DNA of 64,000 bases from Protula sp. h YS-2021 (GCA_949752745.1 OX457029.1:39477103-39541102); one strand, 5' to 3'; shown: positions 37,478 through 49,701, numbered from the stretch's first letter. Translations and numbers: made by a program. The notes: generated from the letters alone by a model not told the origin.

Positions 37478-38640
37478 CCCACCTAATGCCACTATTTCTG
37501 GGGCCCCACTTTTCGGGACGCCGGATAAATGTGAACATCGAATCCCAGTACGGGTAAACATGGGGTTACCCATCAAGTACTTGGATCTAACCATAAAAGT
37601 TTTGTACTCTAGTGAAATTAATTCCAAATTTCATTAGAAATTACATTTCAACTGTGTTACGGGCATAGAAAACATAGCTAGGATGATACTTTTCAAAGCA
37701 TCCGTTCGATATTGGCTTATGACGTTTGAGTGAATATGGCGTGCAAAGTTTAGAACGCGTTTACGTTACACAAAATTTATTATCGTTTCTTCATATGAGA
37801 GTGCATTGCTGCTAAGTGTGTGTTATGGTCCTTGCTTAAATAAGACGTATTCAAAATGCACCCATTCAGTAAGTCAGACCCCAGTAAACATTACGGCTTC
37901 AATTCAAAGTCGATTTGAGGTTGCGACGTTAGGTAGGTGTTAGGCCAACATGACACTGAAGTTCTCCTTCGACTCTGAGATCCAGCACGAAACACATAAA
38001 TGTGGTTAAATAGAAAAGATAACCAGTATTCGATGTATTCTTGCTTCTCAAAGGTTATCCAGACATTTCGGCCAGAGACATTGGGGCCGGAAGCATCTGG
38101 GTCAAACACATATCGGCCATGAATGAAAAGCAGGGCATTTGTGCAAGATACGTTTTATTGATTTTTTTAATCGCTCTACTCACTAAACAGAGCCAGTGAG
38201 TTTTGAAAATATTTTATTTTTTTATATTGATTGTTGTTCAACCCACCCCAATAAATATGAAAATGTGAAAAATTCTAGAGCGCTAATTTTGTCCCATCTA
38301 CTTTGAAGGAAAAGCGTATTTCGATTTAAATAAACAACCACAAACTCGACATCGGGTGCAACGTCTATCCAACGTTGATGGAACGTTTACTGGGACGGAA
38401 ATCCATTGCTCCAATCACTGAAAAGGGCCAGTGAGTTTTAAAACGCTATATTTTTCATATTTGTTGTGCAACTTACTAAAAAGAGCACGGAGTAAGACAA
38501 TCTGCTCCATTTGGAGAACTCAGAATTTGATCCTTTCAGTGTCAGTTTCAGCCACTAAAATGATTCATTGTTCTAATTGCAAATTATCAGTTAATACACT
38601 TGACCATCATATCCTGCTCCGGTTGTTTGAAAATGTATAA
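37478..38640. other. No gene recognised
   Basis: AT-rich. Words such as CCAGACATTTCGGCCAGAGA (~38,059) resemble a diverged arm of the foldback elements at 32.5 kb. Confidence 0.4.
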
Positions 38641-38649
38641 AAGGGGCAG

Positions 38650-38842
38650 AGTGTTAATAAAACGAATGACCGAGAGACTGAGTGAGTGTTGATTTTGAAT
38701 TCCGTGATAGGTGATCTTACCCACTGTATTCGCTTAGGTTAGGAAAGGGAAGTGAACGTCAATCGCCCGCTTACCATCACAAGCTTGATTCGAACTCGGG
38801 ACCTTAGGGTTACTAAACCAACGCTCTAACCAGACAAATGTT
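38650..38842 (-). repeat. tRNA-derived SINE fragment
   Basis: On the minus strand 38,842-38,775 reads like a decayed tRNA: an A-box-like TCTGGTTAGAGCGTTGG, an anticodon-like loop TTAGTAA, and a B box in GAGTTCGAATC. Stems do not pair well (no intact acceptor or anticodon stem), so it is not a functional tRNA gene. The continuing unrelated tail towards 38,650 fits a tRNA-headed SINE. Confidence 0.55.
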
Positions 38843-40379
38843 TTGGATTCTACTTCGCCATGTGTCAGTCAATTTTCAGGTGCTCAATATATACTGTTAT
38901 TTAACAGTTTAATCTGATTTTCTTTGTCACAAATATAATGAAACGCTTACCTTATACATCCAAATTTAAATTCTATAACTGCCTTCTAGGTTAATATAAA
39001 ATATCCATTTGGTTTCAAGGAAACGATATCAGTAGGTTAACTTATACTCCGAATTGTATAAACAGCTTTGTCAATTATTATCAATTGTAAGTTAACATGG
39101 AGGACTCGAGTCTCTGAACCAGACCTTTCAAATTCTAAGTACGGGGGATAACTGATTAACACGCATCACTGACAACCATTTTGATAAAAAAAAGAGGATC
39201 CACCGCTTTATCTGAAGACAATTTCGTTAATTCAGTTAATGCCTGCCTTCTGAAAGTAGTGTTTTATGTGACAACAGTGGATTTGAAGAGAATAAATAAC
39301 AGCTCCTCGTCAAGTTTCTGTGATAAGACTCATCATGATACAGGTGGTCACCACCAGGGGCGGAGTTAGTCAAACAATCTGCCATTATCTTCCCTATGTT
39401 GTCAAGAAATATCTTCACGAAAAACTCCTAAAATCATTCTTTTTTTATATGTGTAAAATAATAGAATGTTTTCAACATGAGAATATATCAATTTTCTATA
39501 TTAAATTACTTAGATTTTAAAATAACAAGGGATGTCAGGTCTGTCGTGTACAAAAATCTTTGAACCTGGTAAAAAGAAGTTAAAAGGCCAGGAAAAGCGA
39601 AAAATTAAACAATTCTATGAAGGGTAGTCAAACATATTTTCAATGCAAAGCTTTGTCCAGGGCGGCTGATCTTTGTTTCGACAGAAATAAGAAGTCATAT
39701 TATGTTCCAAAAAGAAATTTGAGAGGAGAAATAAGAACTTTTTGGCCACCTCACATTAAGTTGCTCCTTTTCTCTCCACGTTTTTAATGTATGAAACAGC
39801 CGCACGGCAGGGGGATTTACCCCCCCCCCCCTCCCCAGCGTCATCACTGCACCGTACCTGTCGAGGCACTCCAGATATCTACTCTATATAACATAGCATT
39901 ATCACCAGGAGAACCGCATATGATATCGGTCAATACATCACCCTCCTCGACAGAAGTGTATTTAAAAGACAAGTGGTTGGAGCGGGTAGCGAGTGACTGA
40001 CAAGTCCTTCACAAGGAGAATACTAAAGCGTCCACGCTTTAAATTATATTGATACTCTCAAGAGCCGTAGGTCAAACTACCATTCGTTTATCTCTTGAAG
40101 TATTTTGACGAGTAAAAAATAATGTTTGATATTGCGATCATTGAGTTGATGGGAAGAGTCAGTGAGGTTTTTAATTGTATTACATGATATTGTAGCTACA
40201 ACATTCACAACAAATGAATATACATTATTAAAATGGTCGAATGAGCGGGCTTTAACAAGAATGTCCAGGAACATTATACCAGCAGAGCCCTGGTTATTTA
40301 AGTATCAACAAGTATGCAGCACCCCCAGAAAGGTAATGTCTTGAAGAGAGGACCAAACCGGGATGATTCTTTTTATGAA
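38843..40379. other. No gene recognised
   Basis: AT-rich with a C run near 39,821. No exon-like frame. Confidence 0.45.
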
Positions 40380-43300
40380 ATCTGAAAGTAATTCGATCAA
40401 TCCGTGGTAGAAACATTTCGAAAACCGGTTACTGAATAAATGATGCCATTTGGCGAATCTTTGGCGGATCCTGCAAAAAGTTATTTTCAGGAGATGCCCA
40501 TCTTTAAACAACTATAAAATTTGAAAGCAATCTGGTTAAGCCCGCAGAAGGCTTTTGAAAATTGGTTGCTAAAAATGTACAAAATCCCACTATTTGGCCA
40601 TTTTTTTCTATTTTTAAAGACAGAACTATCCAGGGAACATGCAGACTTTGAAAGCAATCCGATCAAGATTGTGCGAGAAACAGTTTTTAAAACAGACTAC
40701 CATTTTTTTTGGCGGAACTGCAAAAAGCAATTAAAATATACTTTGAAAATGGGCCACCAAAAATATTTAAAATCCCGTATTTGACCAACTTTTAGCTGGT
40801 CGCAAAAAAGAAATTTTTTCAAGGAAAGAGTAAGAAACATTCGTAGAAAAATTTAAATTAATCCTAACAAAACTGTAGATGAAGAAGCATTTTTCAGTAA
40901 AAGTTTACAAGTGCACATACAGACGGCGGATACCAACCCCCAAACTGACGAAGCTGGCCGGTCTATAGAAGAAGACTGTCCATGGACATTGTGCCCAGCC
41001 GTGAAAGCGAAGACATAACAAAGGTGAAAGCTACCAATGGCACCCACTTGCAATGGTACAATCAAGGACACATTTTTCAGTGTTTCGAATTATTATCTTG
41101 AACGAGGACAGCGAAGTAAATATAATGTTATCTCTTTTCGGTACAAATAATCAAATTCAGTTTTCTAACCGTTTTCGAGATAATGGTCAACTTTCGGTTT
41201 TTGACCTTGACCATGACGGAGGAGGTCAAGGTCACCGAGGTACCTCTTATATAACGTCTTTTAGGCCCAAAGAGTCGAAAATAAGCTCAAAATCGCTCTA
41301 TCTCTAAGATAATGAACAATTTTTCTCTAACGGATTACGATATACAAAGGTCACATGACCTTGACCCTGAATGTCGAGATCCAGTCCACGTTGTTACTGC
41401 CTACTGACACCGTACACGTGTTGAAAGGACGATTTGAGCGCTATTTCCAGCACTTTTACGTGATAAGTGGGGGTTTAAAAAAATATTTTGACCTCAATTT
41501 GACCTTGAAGGTCAAGGTCAACAAATTTTGCGGATTTCACGACAACTCATTACCCTCTATGTCTCTGCCAAGTCTTTCTACTACAAACCCTGTAGGAGGA
41601 GTTTTCTGGAAACCACTCTAAGATCAAAAATGCTTTGACCTCAATTTGACCTTGACCTTGAAGGTCAAGGTAAAAAATATTGCGAATTTCACGACATCTC
41701 ATCACTCTCTAGTTCTGTGCCAAATTCCATGGTCCTATCGTCAAATAGCGTAGGAGGAGTTTTCTGGAAACCTCCGAGACGGGGAAAAAAAAGATAAACG
41801 AAAAAAGGAGGGAATAAACAGCCAGAATTCTCAGCAAAGCATACCCATTTGCAAACTATGTTTACAAGTGGGAAATATGGCAGAAGACCTCATGGGCAAC
41901 ATCGCTTTCAAAAGCAATCGGATCAGACCTGTGGGCGAACAGTAATATATGCGTTTCCAAAGCTATCCGTTATTGCCAATATTTGGCCAGTTTTTGCGGA
42001 ACCGATAACAAAAATACTACAGTACCACTTATGATCTACCTGGGATCATTCCTGTTAAATTAAAGAAAGAAAGAAAGAAAGAAAGAACGGAAACCATGAA
42101 TATCCAGGGACATTGTGACCAGCCGAGATCTAGTGAACCAAGCATCACTTGGCTTGTAGGGTCGGCAAAAAGTGGTAGTCGTATTTTAAAAAACGGGCAC
42201 TGACACCTTTCCAAGGTCGGCATTTGTCTAATCTCTGAAGAATTTCAGAAAGTAAATTTCAAAGAAGCTCAAACTTAAAAATGAAAGAAATCTGACTAAA
42301 ATTACTTGCAGAAGAACTGCTTTGATGAAAAACTGATCCCAAAAATTTCAAAAGGCGGCATGAGGCAAATTTTGGAATTGCTCAAAAAAAAAAAAAACAT
42401 TTTGTAAAAGAAAATATCACATGAAGAGCAATGTTCGAACATTTCGAATAAATCCAATCAAGCTTTAGCTGGCAACGCATTTTGGAAAAAAGTAAGATTT
42501 AAAATGCTGCTACTGACCAATTTTTAATTTTTGGAGATTCGCCGTTAGGTCAATTTTTGATGTTTGATGGATCGCCAAAACAAAGAAAAATTTACAAGAG
42601 AGAATGCTTGAGAAACTGGAAAGGAACCTGATCAATATTGTGGGAGAAGCATTTTGAAAATTGGTGACCAACTTTTTTTTTTCAAATGCTCGTCCCCCCC
42701 CCCCCTCCCTCCTCCCCATTTAGATTTTCTTCGCGGTTCGCCTAAAAGGTAACTTTCCAAAACAGGACCGCCTAGTGACTATTTGAAGACAATCCGATCA
42801 AAATTGTGGGAGAAGCAGTTTGAAAACATTTAACTAAAAATTTCCAGACTTAGTCAGTTTTTGGTGGATCGTCAAAAGTAGCAATTTTTCAAGAGAGGAC
42901 AGCTTTGTGAACATTTGTGCAAAATTTGAAGACAACCCAATCAACATTGTGAAAAAACCTTTGGAAAATTGGCTACCAAAAGCCGCCAGTTTGGCCAGTT
43001 GTTGACGGATTGCAAAAATATCGAGAGGCCTACTTAGTAAAGAATTGTACAAAATTTGAAATGAATCACATTCAAAATGTGGGAGTAGAAGCATTATGAA
43101 AATAAGCAGCCAAAAAATTTATAATGCCCCTTATTTAACCATTTTTTTGTGGACCGTGACAAAAAAAAAAGAGGACCGCTACAGAACATTTACGAGAAAC
43201 CAAAAAAGAATGCTCCCCACCATTTTTGCCAAGTTTTATTGGATCGCTAAAAGCATTCAAGATAGAACCGCCCAGTGAACCATCCACAAAATTTGAATCG

Positions 43301-43990
43301 AATCCAATCAAAACTGTGGGAGAAGCTTTCTGAAAATGAGCAACTAAAAAATTTTAAACGACCCCATGCCCCCCCCCCCCTCCATCGTAAAATTTGTTTG
43401 GGATCGTCCTGCTCGTTATTGAGAAATCGCTGCTGACAGACGAAAAGACATTGCGAAATGTTGAAGTAAAAAATTAAAAAATATGCAAAAAATCGAAAAA
43501 TAGTCAGGTATGAAAAATAAATATATGGGCATTATCTGTAGGATATAGACAACACGTGTGTAAAATTTGGTTGCAATCGGCTGCCTCGTTACTGAGAAAT
43601 CGCTACTGACGGACGGATATACAGACAGACCAAAAACCATATGTGCCTCCCCAAGGTGGAGACATACAATTAAAAAATGTCCCCTGTTCGTTAAATTTTT
43701 CGTGGACTGCCAAAAAAAGCGTAATTTTTCAAGACAGGCCTTCCTAGTCAACATTCAGACAAAATTTGAAGACAATCCGAGGAAATTTGTGGGAGAATAA
43801 GCAGTTTGGAAACTGGCAACAACAAATTGAAATGCCCCCCATTTGGCGAATTTTTGGCGGATTGCCAAAAAAGTAATTTTGTAAGAGAGACCTATCCAGA
43901 GAACATTCGCACAAAATTTGAAAAAAAAAAAAACCGACAGAAACTTAGGGAGAAGAAGAATTGTAAGTAAAAGTTTACATACGTACATAG
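40380..43990. repeat. Old degenerate tandem repeats, Helitron/HINE core-like
   Basis: A loosely periodic block in which CAATCCGATCAAxATTGTGG plus GAGAAGC...GAAAATTGG and TTTGGCCAATTTTTGGCGGA-type words recur every ~130-170 bp (for example ~40,390, 40,655, 42,450, 42,632, 42,790, 42,928, 43,300 and 43,766). A GACGGACGGATATACAGACA microsatellite remnant sits at ~43,610. Architecture and word content resemble the cores of the Helitron-like elements in the ATP5J intron. Poly-C runs occur near 42,694 and 43,370. Confidence 0.55.
41200..41675. repeat. Cluster of TGACCTTGA / TCAAGGTCA words with a perfect palindrome
   Basis: Seven exact copies of the 9-mer TGACCTTGA or its complement lie at 41,202, 41,225, 41,356, 41,500, 41,512, 41,647 and 41,653. 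At 41,649-41,671 ACCTTGACCTT and AAGGTCAAGGT form a perfect palindrome with a 1-nt centre. TCAAGGTCA is the known extended half-site of ERR/SF-1/FTZ-F1 nuclear receptors, but here it sits in repeat DNA. Confidence 0.7.
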
Positions 43991-45411
43991 ATAGGATGGA
44001 TGCCTCTAAGCCCCCCCCCCCCCTACCCGCCCGCTACTGATGTCATAAGACCTGCCCGGTGAAGTCGGCTGATCTAAAAAGGAGTTTTTATATACGAACG
44101 TTTTATATAATTCTGATTATTTCAGTAACTTCACAATTCTCAACCAATAGCATACCATTAACGTAGTATCAGGACAGTATATATACACGGATTGCTTCTG
44201 TGGTATAACTACAAGCACGGCCTGCAAAACCTAGCAAGAGAGGCCCTGAACAGTGGGCTAAAAACGGTGTGATCTAGTGGCATTTTTACAACCTGTGAAG
44301 GCTATCTCAAGCTCCCAGAAGTGCAGACAAACAGAACGACTCGTTTCTTTTCGCCGCCAATATCACTTCTTGAAATAAAGAACATGAAAAAAAAAAAAAG
44401 AAGACGAGAAATCCGCAGAATCCTGTTTTATTCAGACATTTACAGTAGCGTATGGGTCTACACGCAGCCCTGTTGACAATGGCACAAGGAGTACGCTGGA
44501 AATAGCATCTGTAACCCGTGAACCATGTGCTTATTAACTAGTTATTCGTTACCAGCAAATCATTGAACAAATACTTTGTTTAAATGATGGTGACTTTAGA
44601 TAAGCTTTAGCTTAATTTATGAAGACTATTTAATCTTTTTTCTCCGTTACTTGTTGATAACCGTGAGCTGAAGGGAACTAGAAAAGGTTCTGAAGAAATG
44701 AGGCTTTCATGTCCCTTCCGGACTAAAATCTTGCTTTGATAACGCTGTATGAAACGTTTGCTTAATTCCAATCAAATAACATAGAAACTGAATGCCCTGA
44801 AACACCTAGAAAAACCATTATAAATGACTTCGGGTTCTCATCCATATATAGTTGAACTCACCGATTAACCACCTCAACATTCACCTTACTCGATGTTCAC
44901 ATTATTCGATATCAAACTTTTACAATGCCGACTTGTTAAATATGGACCAGATCGACAGTCCATTTTCCCTCCTCTTCTCAATTCAGTCCTTGTGCTGTCG
45001 CAGCCACTGCTGGACTTTTCAAGTTACTACGAAGTCTGTAAAAGTAGCTTCATGAAGTGCCTTCCTCAAATTTGTCCAATATATAACTACGAGGAGGTTG
45101 GAGATTGAAATTTAAAGAAATAAATAAAGACGGTTGGTGATTTACAGATCTAATTAGTAATTCACCTATAAAAACGGTTAAGTCCGTTCATAAACACCAT
45201 CACAGATGCTTCCTCTCTTAACGCACGTACATCAAAGCTGTCCTGTTCATTAACCCACAAACCCTTTCGCCCAACCCGCTCCCTCCGCTGCCCCCCCCCC
45301 CCCCCAAAAAAAAAAAGTTTGAGAGAAAACCCAACCCCTTAATAGTTTATACATTTCCGGCGCTTCTTTAAGAAAAAATGAGGGAAAAAAATAAAGAAAA
45401 AAGTAGGCATT
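43991..45411. other. No gene recognised
   Basis: AT-rich, with C runs at ~44,011 and a C/A tract at ~45,291-45,317. Part nearest 45,411 is probably the 3' UTR of ATP5J; no canonical AATAAA was placed with confidence. Confidence 0.4.
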
Positions 45412-45623
45412 TCAAAAGAATTTAAGACGATCAAAAGTGCCGGCTTTCTCATGCTTGGGTGCGTACTCCTTGTCGAAGATGTCCTGTGGCAGAGGGTCGC
45501 GGCCGTAGCGATTGCCGGTAAATGGCACGGCGTCGGGACCCTCCTCGGCCGCGAGCTCGAGGAAGGCGTCGATCGGGTTGCAGTCGGCAGGGTCCTGGTA
45601 TTCTACTGTTTCAAGCGTTGGCT
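45412..45623 (-). CDS. ATP5PF: ATP5PF coding exon 3, carrying the C-terminal extension
   Basis: The exon begins after the acceptor CTCGCCAG and completes Glu94 of the FKEP block. Only its first ~12 codons belong to the conserved F6 fold. The rest is acidic and Pro/Asp-rich (AFLELAAEEGPDAVPFTGNR), then GRDPLPQDIFDKEY, ending GTFDRLKFF. I do not recognise this tail as another domain. Compared with the AT-rich flanks it has ordinary exon composition and no stop, so it looks truly translated. Confidence 0.85.
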
Positions 45624-47931
45624 CTGGCGAGAGAAGCAGACGACACAGCATGATACATCCACTGTGAGTTTATTATTATTATTTTTTTCTTTCCTTATTT
45701 TCTCCCAATAAAACACATGAAAATAAGAAACATTAACAATAATGGATGAATTGCCCACGTGTCAAATGAATCAGAAAATTCCCATTATTTCACAATTTTT
45801 GGCGGATAAAATCAAGACACGACTAGGTTTTAGAGCCTATTCCTCAGAAAAAGAGGTCCGTTAAAAAAAGAGGTTTTAGAGGCTGCGCCGGGGGCCTGCC
45901 TATAGCCCAGGCTATTTTCCTGGCGTCAGGCAAGATTCTACTATAAAAGTGGTTGGTTTTTTTTTTCTTTGACAATATTTCAGCTAATATTTGGCGAATC
46001 ACCAAAAAAAAAAAAAAAAAAGAGGAAAGAAAAGAATAGCCAGGCAAACACCAATGTCTGCTTCTAAAATTTCAAGACATCAAGGCAATATATCTGGCGC
46101 AGAAAATGAGTAAGAAAAAGTTTTTTTCGCCAATATTTTCGCCAATTTTTGACGAATCAAACACACACAAACACAAACCAATACTACTACTAATATTAAT
46201 AATAATAGCCAGATAGGCAGCAATGCCTGATAACTTTACTTAAAGTTCGAAGACCGTGAGGCTATTTCCCCGGCGTCAAAGTTTTTACGAAAAAAAAATT
46301 GGTTTTTCGTCAATATTTCTGCCAATTTTTAGTGAACTGCCAAAAACAAAGTAATGGCCAGATAGGTACTAATGTCTGCTAACCTCAGCCAGAATGTCAA
46401 GACATTCAACCCAGGAAGAGATACGATTTTTCAACTTAAAAGCGTACATAGGCACATACTTTTAATGATCGCTTTAGTCCCTACTCCTGCAGAAGCTGGG
46501 GTCTAAACCATTCTTGCCCTTTTATTTCTACTTTTTCCAGTTTTTGAGTCAATTGCAAAAAAAATAAATAAATAAATTTATTTATAATAAGCAAAATATG
46601 CACAGTAAAATTTTCAGAGGGATCAATGAGAGATTTTACTTATTAACTATATACCTAAACTAAACTCACAAAATAACTATCGGACACCGGACACATAGAT
46701 CGCTAGTGCTAGTGATCGCCTTATCCCAGACCACCCATAAAAGCCTTACCTTTAAACTGTAACGCGGGGAATTTGCTGAAGTCCTCTTTGTCGGCACCGT
46801 ACGTGGATGCGACGCGATCTAACCTGTCCTGCAGCGCAGACTGGTCCAGGTCCGGCAGCTTCCCCGTCGCCGAGCTGTCAATCAATTACAAGCCATGGAA
46901 AGTACAAGTGTGCGTGCACACTGCGCCCTCAGTTAAACACGACCATCAAAAGTCAATCAAGAGCTGAAATTTTCGAAGCCCAGTTGGTGCATTTTCCTTG
47001 GGCGAACCTGGACCATTTACAATACCGATCTGTGTTTGTTCCCATAGAAGCTACATACCAAGTTTCATTAAAATCCCTGCAGTTGTTGAGATATTGTGTT
47101 AACAAACTCATTTCGATGCTGAATAATTTCCAGGATTTGGTAAATTTCAAAGTCCATTTTGTTGATTTTCTTTAGGCCAACCTAACTCGTTCACAATACC
47201 GATCCTTGTTAGTGACCATAGGAACTACATGCCAAGTTGCATTAAAATCCCTGCAGTTGCTCTTGAGATATCGTGTTAACAAACTCATTCCGATGCTGAA
47301 TAATTTCCAGGATTTGGTAAATTTCAAAGTCCATTTGGTTTATTATCCTTGGGCCAACGTAACCCATTTACAATACCGATCCTTGTTAGTGCCCACAGAA
47401 ACTACATACTAAGTTTCATTAAAATTCTTGCAGTTGTTCTTGAGATATCGTGTTAACAATAGTCAATCAAGAGCAGAAATTTTCTAAGTCCAGATGGTCC
47501 ATTTTCCTTCGACGAACCTGGCCCATTTACAATACCGATCTGTGTTTGTTCCCACAGAAGCTACACACCAAGAATCATTAAAATCCTTGCAGAAGTTTTA
47601 AGTTATCGTGTTAACAAGCTCTTGATGACAGACCGACCGACACGCGGTCGATCGCATATATTCCCCACAGGTTCTATCTGTGGGGAATAAAAACTAGAGC
47701 GGTCAGTGGATACCAACAGTAGCGTACCCAAACAAATGAAAACACTTATTAGCCAGCCATTGACGTTTGATTTTGAAAATAAAAACAAATACCCCCCCCC
47801 CTCACACCCCCTCCCCACCCTAACCTTTTCCCCGCTTACCACGCCCACCTTTTACAAAGTTTCACTTTGACAATTTCGTATTAATTCACACTTGTAAGAC
47901 TTTTCCCCTTATATAAATATATCCTTATATA

Positions 47932-48010
<79 letters not shown>

Positions 48011-49686
48011 GAAGTTGGGTGTCTTAATCAATCTTAATTTAACAAGTATTCAGTGAACACTAACAGGCCCCAACGCCTCCAAAATTGTAAGGGGTCGTCT
48101 ATGGTTTTGAACCTGTTGGCCAGTTTAGGCCAAGAAAAATAAATGTCCTACTTCTGCTCAAAACTTTGAAAAACAATGATACTGGCTGGCGGAAAATCTT
48201 TTTTTACCCCCAAAATTTAGCCGATCACGTGACCGAATTTGGCCAAAATGGCCTAAAGGCACATCTACAAGTCGAGACTTTTCAATTCAGCCCAACATCA
48301 AGTCTCTAGGCCTCTGCGTTCTCGAGATATCGCCTGTACAAACACAAGTCGATTTTTTGCGTTTTTGGCCAATTTGGCCAAGATCACGTGATCGAATTTG
48401 GCCAAAATGGCCAAAAGGCACATCTACAAGTCGAGACCTTTCAAATGAGCCCAACATCAAGCCTCTAGGCATCTGCGTTTACGAGATATCGCCTGTACAA
48501 ACACAAGTCGATTTTTTGCATTTTTGGCCAATTTGGCCAAGCTCACGTGATCGAATTCGGCGAAAATGGCCAAAAGGCACATCTACAAGTCGAGACCTTT
48601 CAAATGAGCCCAACATCAAGTCTCCAGGCCTCTGCGTTCTCGAGATATCACCTGTTCAAACACAAGTCGATTTTTTGCGTTTTTGGCCAAGATCACGTGA
48701 TCGAATTTGGCCAAAATGGCCAAAAGGCACATCTACAAGTCGAGACCTTTCAAATGAGCCCAACATCAAGTCTCTAGGCCTCTGCGTTCTCGAGATATCG
48801 CCTGTACAAACACAAGTCGATTTTTGCGTTTTTGGGCCCGTTTGGCCAAGATCACGTGATCGAATTCGGCCAAAATGGCCAAAAGGCACATCTACAACAC
48901 GAGATCTTTCAAATGAGCCTAACATCAAGTCTCTAGGCCTCTGCGTTCTCGAGATATCGCCTGTACAAACACAAGTCGATTTTTTGCGTTTTTGGCCAAT
49001 TTGGCCAAGATCACGTGATCGAATTTGGCCAAAATGGCCAAAAGGCACATCTACAAGTCGAGGCCTTTGAAATGAGCCTAACATCAAGTCTCTAGGCCTC
49101 TGCGTTCTCCAGATATCGCTTGTACAAAAAAGCGATGACGGACAGACAGACGGACGGACAGACGGACACCCCAAGTCTATAGGCCCCCAACCCTGTAGGG
49201 TTGGGGCCTAAAAAACTGTTCATTCACACACACATATTGGACAGCGGATACCCCTGAAGTGATGGGCATAGCCCACCAACAAAAGTAGACTCGGCTAAAA
49301 ACCTACAGCCCTCCTACGCAAACAACAACACTTTTATGATGCAACATAAATTCCCTCAATTCAGTTCCTTGTGCAATAACTTAATCAATCATATGGAAAA
49401 TTTGTTTTGCAGTATTCCAGTTATGCGACAGAAAGCACAAGATTTAAAGTAAGTTTGGAAATTTTGGGTGAGAAATATATCTATACTGCTGTATATCCTC
49501 CACACATTCTAGTTATGTTTCGTTCGCTTACAGTTTCTTATACTCCTGGATCTTCTCAATGAAAAGCTTCTGAATTGGGTCCATCTTAGCCTGGGCTGCA
49601 GCGACGGATGTGACCCCAAAATGACGCCTGACGTGGGCAGCGCTGCTCATGCGCAACAGCTGTGCGCTTCGCGTTAATGTCGCCAT
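45412..49686 (-). CDS. ATP5PF: ATP synthase coupling factor 6, mitochondrial (three coding exons)
   Basis: Subunit F6 of the mitochondrial F1Fo-ATP synthase, part of the peripheral stalk linking F1 to Fo. Coding exons: 49,686-49,532, 46,874-46,750 and 45,623-45,412 (155 + 125 + 212 nt = 163 codons plus stop). Donors GTAAGC and GTAAGG and both AG acceptors agree in phase. Residues 1-24 form a basic/hydroxylated presequence ending RRHFG. The family core DPIQKLFIEKIQEYKK is at 36-51; a second amphipathic stretch (LQDRLDRVASTYGADKEDF) and the FPALQFKEP block follow at ~68-95. Typical family members end shortly after that block (about 105-110 aa). Here ~58 further residues continue to LKFF. An acceptor-like TTTTAG at 49,702 suggests a 5' UTR intron. 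Intron 1 is 2.66 kb and full of transposon sequence. Confidence 0.93.
45780..46600. repeat. Degenerate repeat in ATP5PF intron 2
   Basis: Words such as TTTTTGGCG(G/A)AT, CAATATTTCxGCxAATxTTT and AATAGCCAG(A/G)(T/C)AGGCA repeat at roughly 150-180 bp. They match the old repeat class at 40.4-44 kb. A run of 17 A lies at about 46,005-46,021. Confidence 0.5.
46950..47697. mobile_element. Helitron-like (HINE/Pearl-type) element in ATP5PF intron 1
   Basis: Four imperfect core repeats of ~160-178 bp (marker GAGATATCGTGTTAAC at ~47,090, 47,263, 47,441 and 47,600) are followed by a GACAGACCGACCGACACGCG stretch. A perfect 10-bp hairpin TTCCCCACAG / CTGTGGGGAA (47,661-47,687, 7-nt loop) and CTAG 6 nt beyond it (47,694) complete the end. 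Hairpin plus CTRR is the Helitron 3' end signature. No Rep/helicase ORF is present. The 5' end is not resolved. Confidence 0.6.
47924..48005. repeat. (TA)n microsatellite
   Basis: About 80 bp of nearly pure TA dinucleotides, between the two Helitron-like elements in ATP5PF intron 1. Confidence 0.95.
48065..49211. mobile_element. Helitron-like (HINE/Pearl-type) element with six 159-bp core repeats
   Basis: The subterminal inverted repeat AGGCCCCAAC (48,065-48,074) is complemented by GTTGGGGCCT (49,200-49,209). The core is six tandem copies of a 159-bp unit (AGGCACATCTACAAGTCGAG at 48,257, 48,416, 48,575, 48,725, 48,884 and 49,043; the fourth interval is 150 bp through loss of one 9-bp word). 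A GACGGACAGACAGACGGACG microsatellite (~49,135-49,169) and a terminal hairpin CCCCAACCC / GGGTTGGGG (49,185-49,206, loop TGTA) ending in CTAA follow. This order (subTIR, tandem core, microsatellite, hairpin, CTRR) matches described Helentron-associated elements and bivalve Pearl elements. Long open frames on both strands arise because 159 is divisible by three. Confidence 0.75.
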
Positions 49687-49701
49687 TTTCTACGGGCTAA
49701 C

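Noticed and set aside
38755..38842. Functional tRNA gene
   Set aside because: A B box is present, but acceptor and anticodon stems do not pair; better explained as a SINE head.
41200..41675. Nuclear-receptor enhancer of a nearby gene
   Set aside because: The half-sites lie in repeat DNA with no neighbouring promoter identified, so kept only as a repeat observation.
48357..49174. 237-codon plus-strand and 172-codon minus-strand frames
   Set aside because: They are the 159-bp (3 x 53) transposon core read through; opposite strands are equally open.
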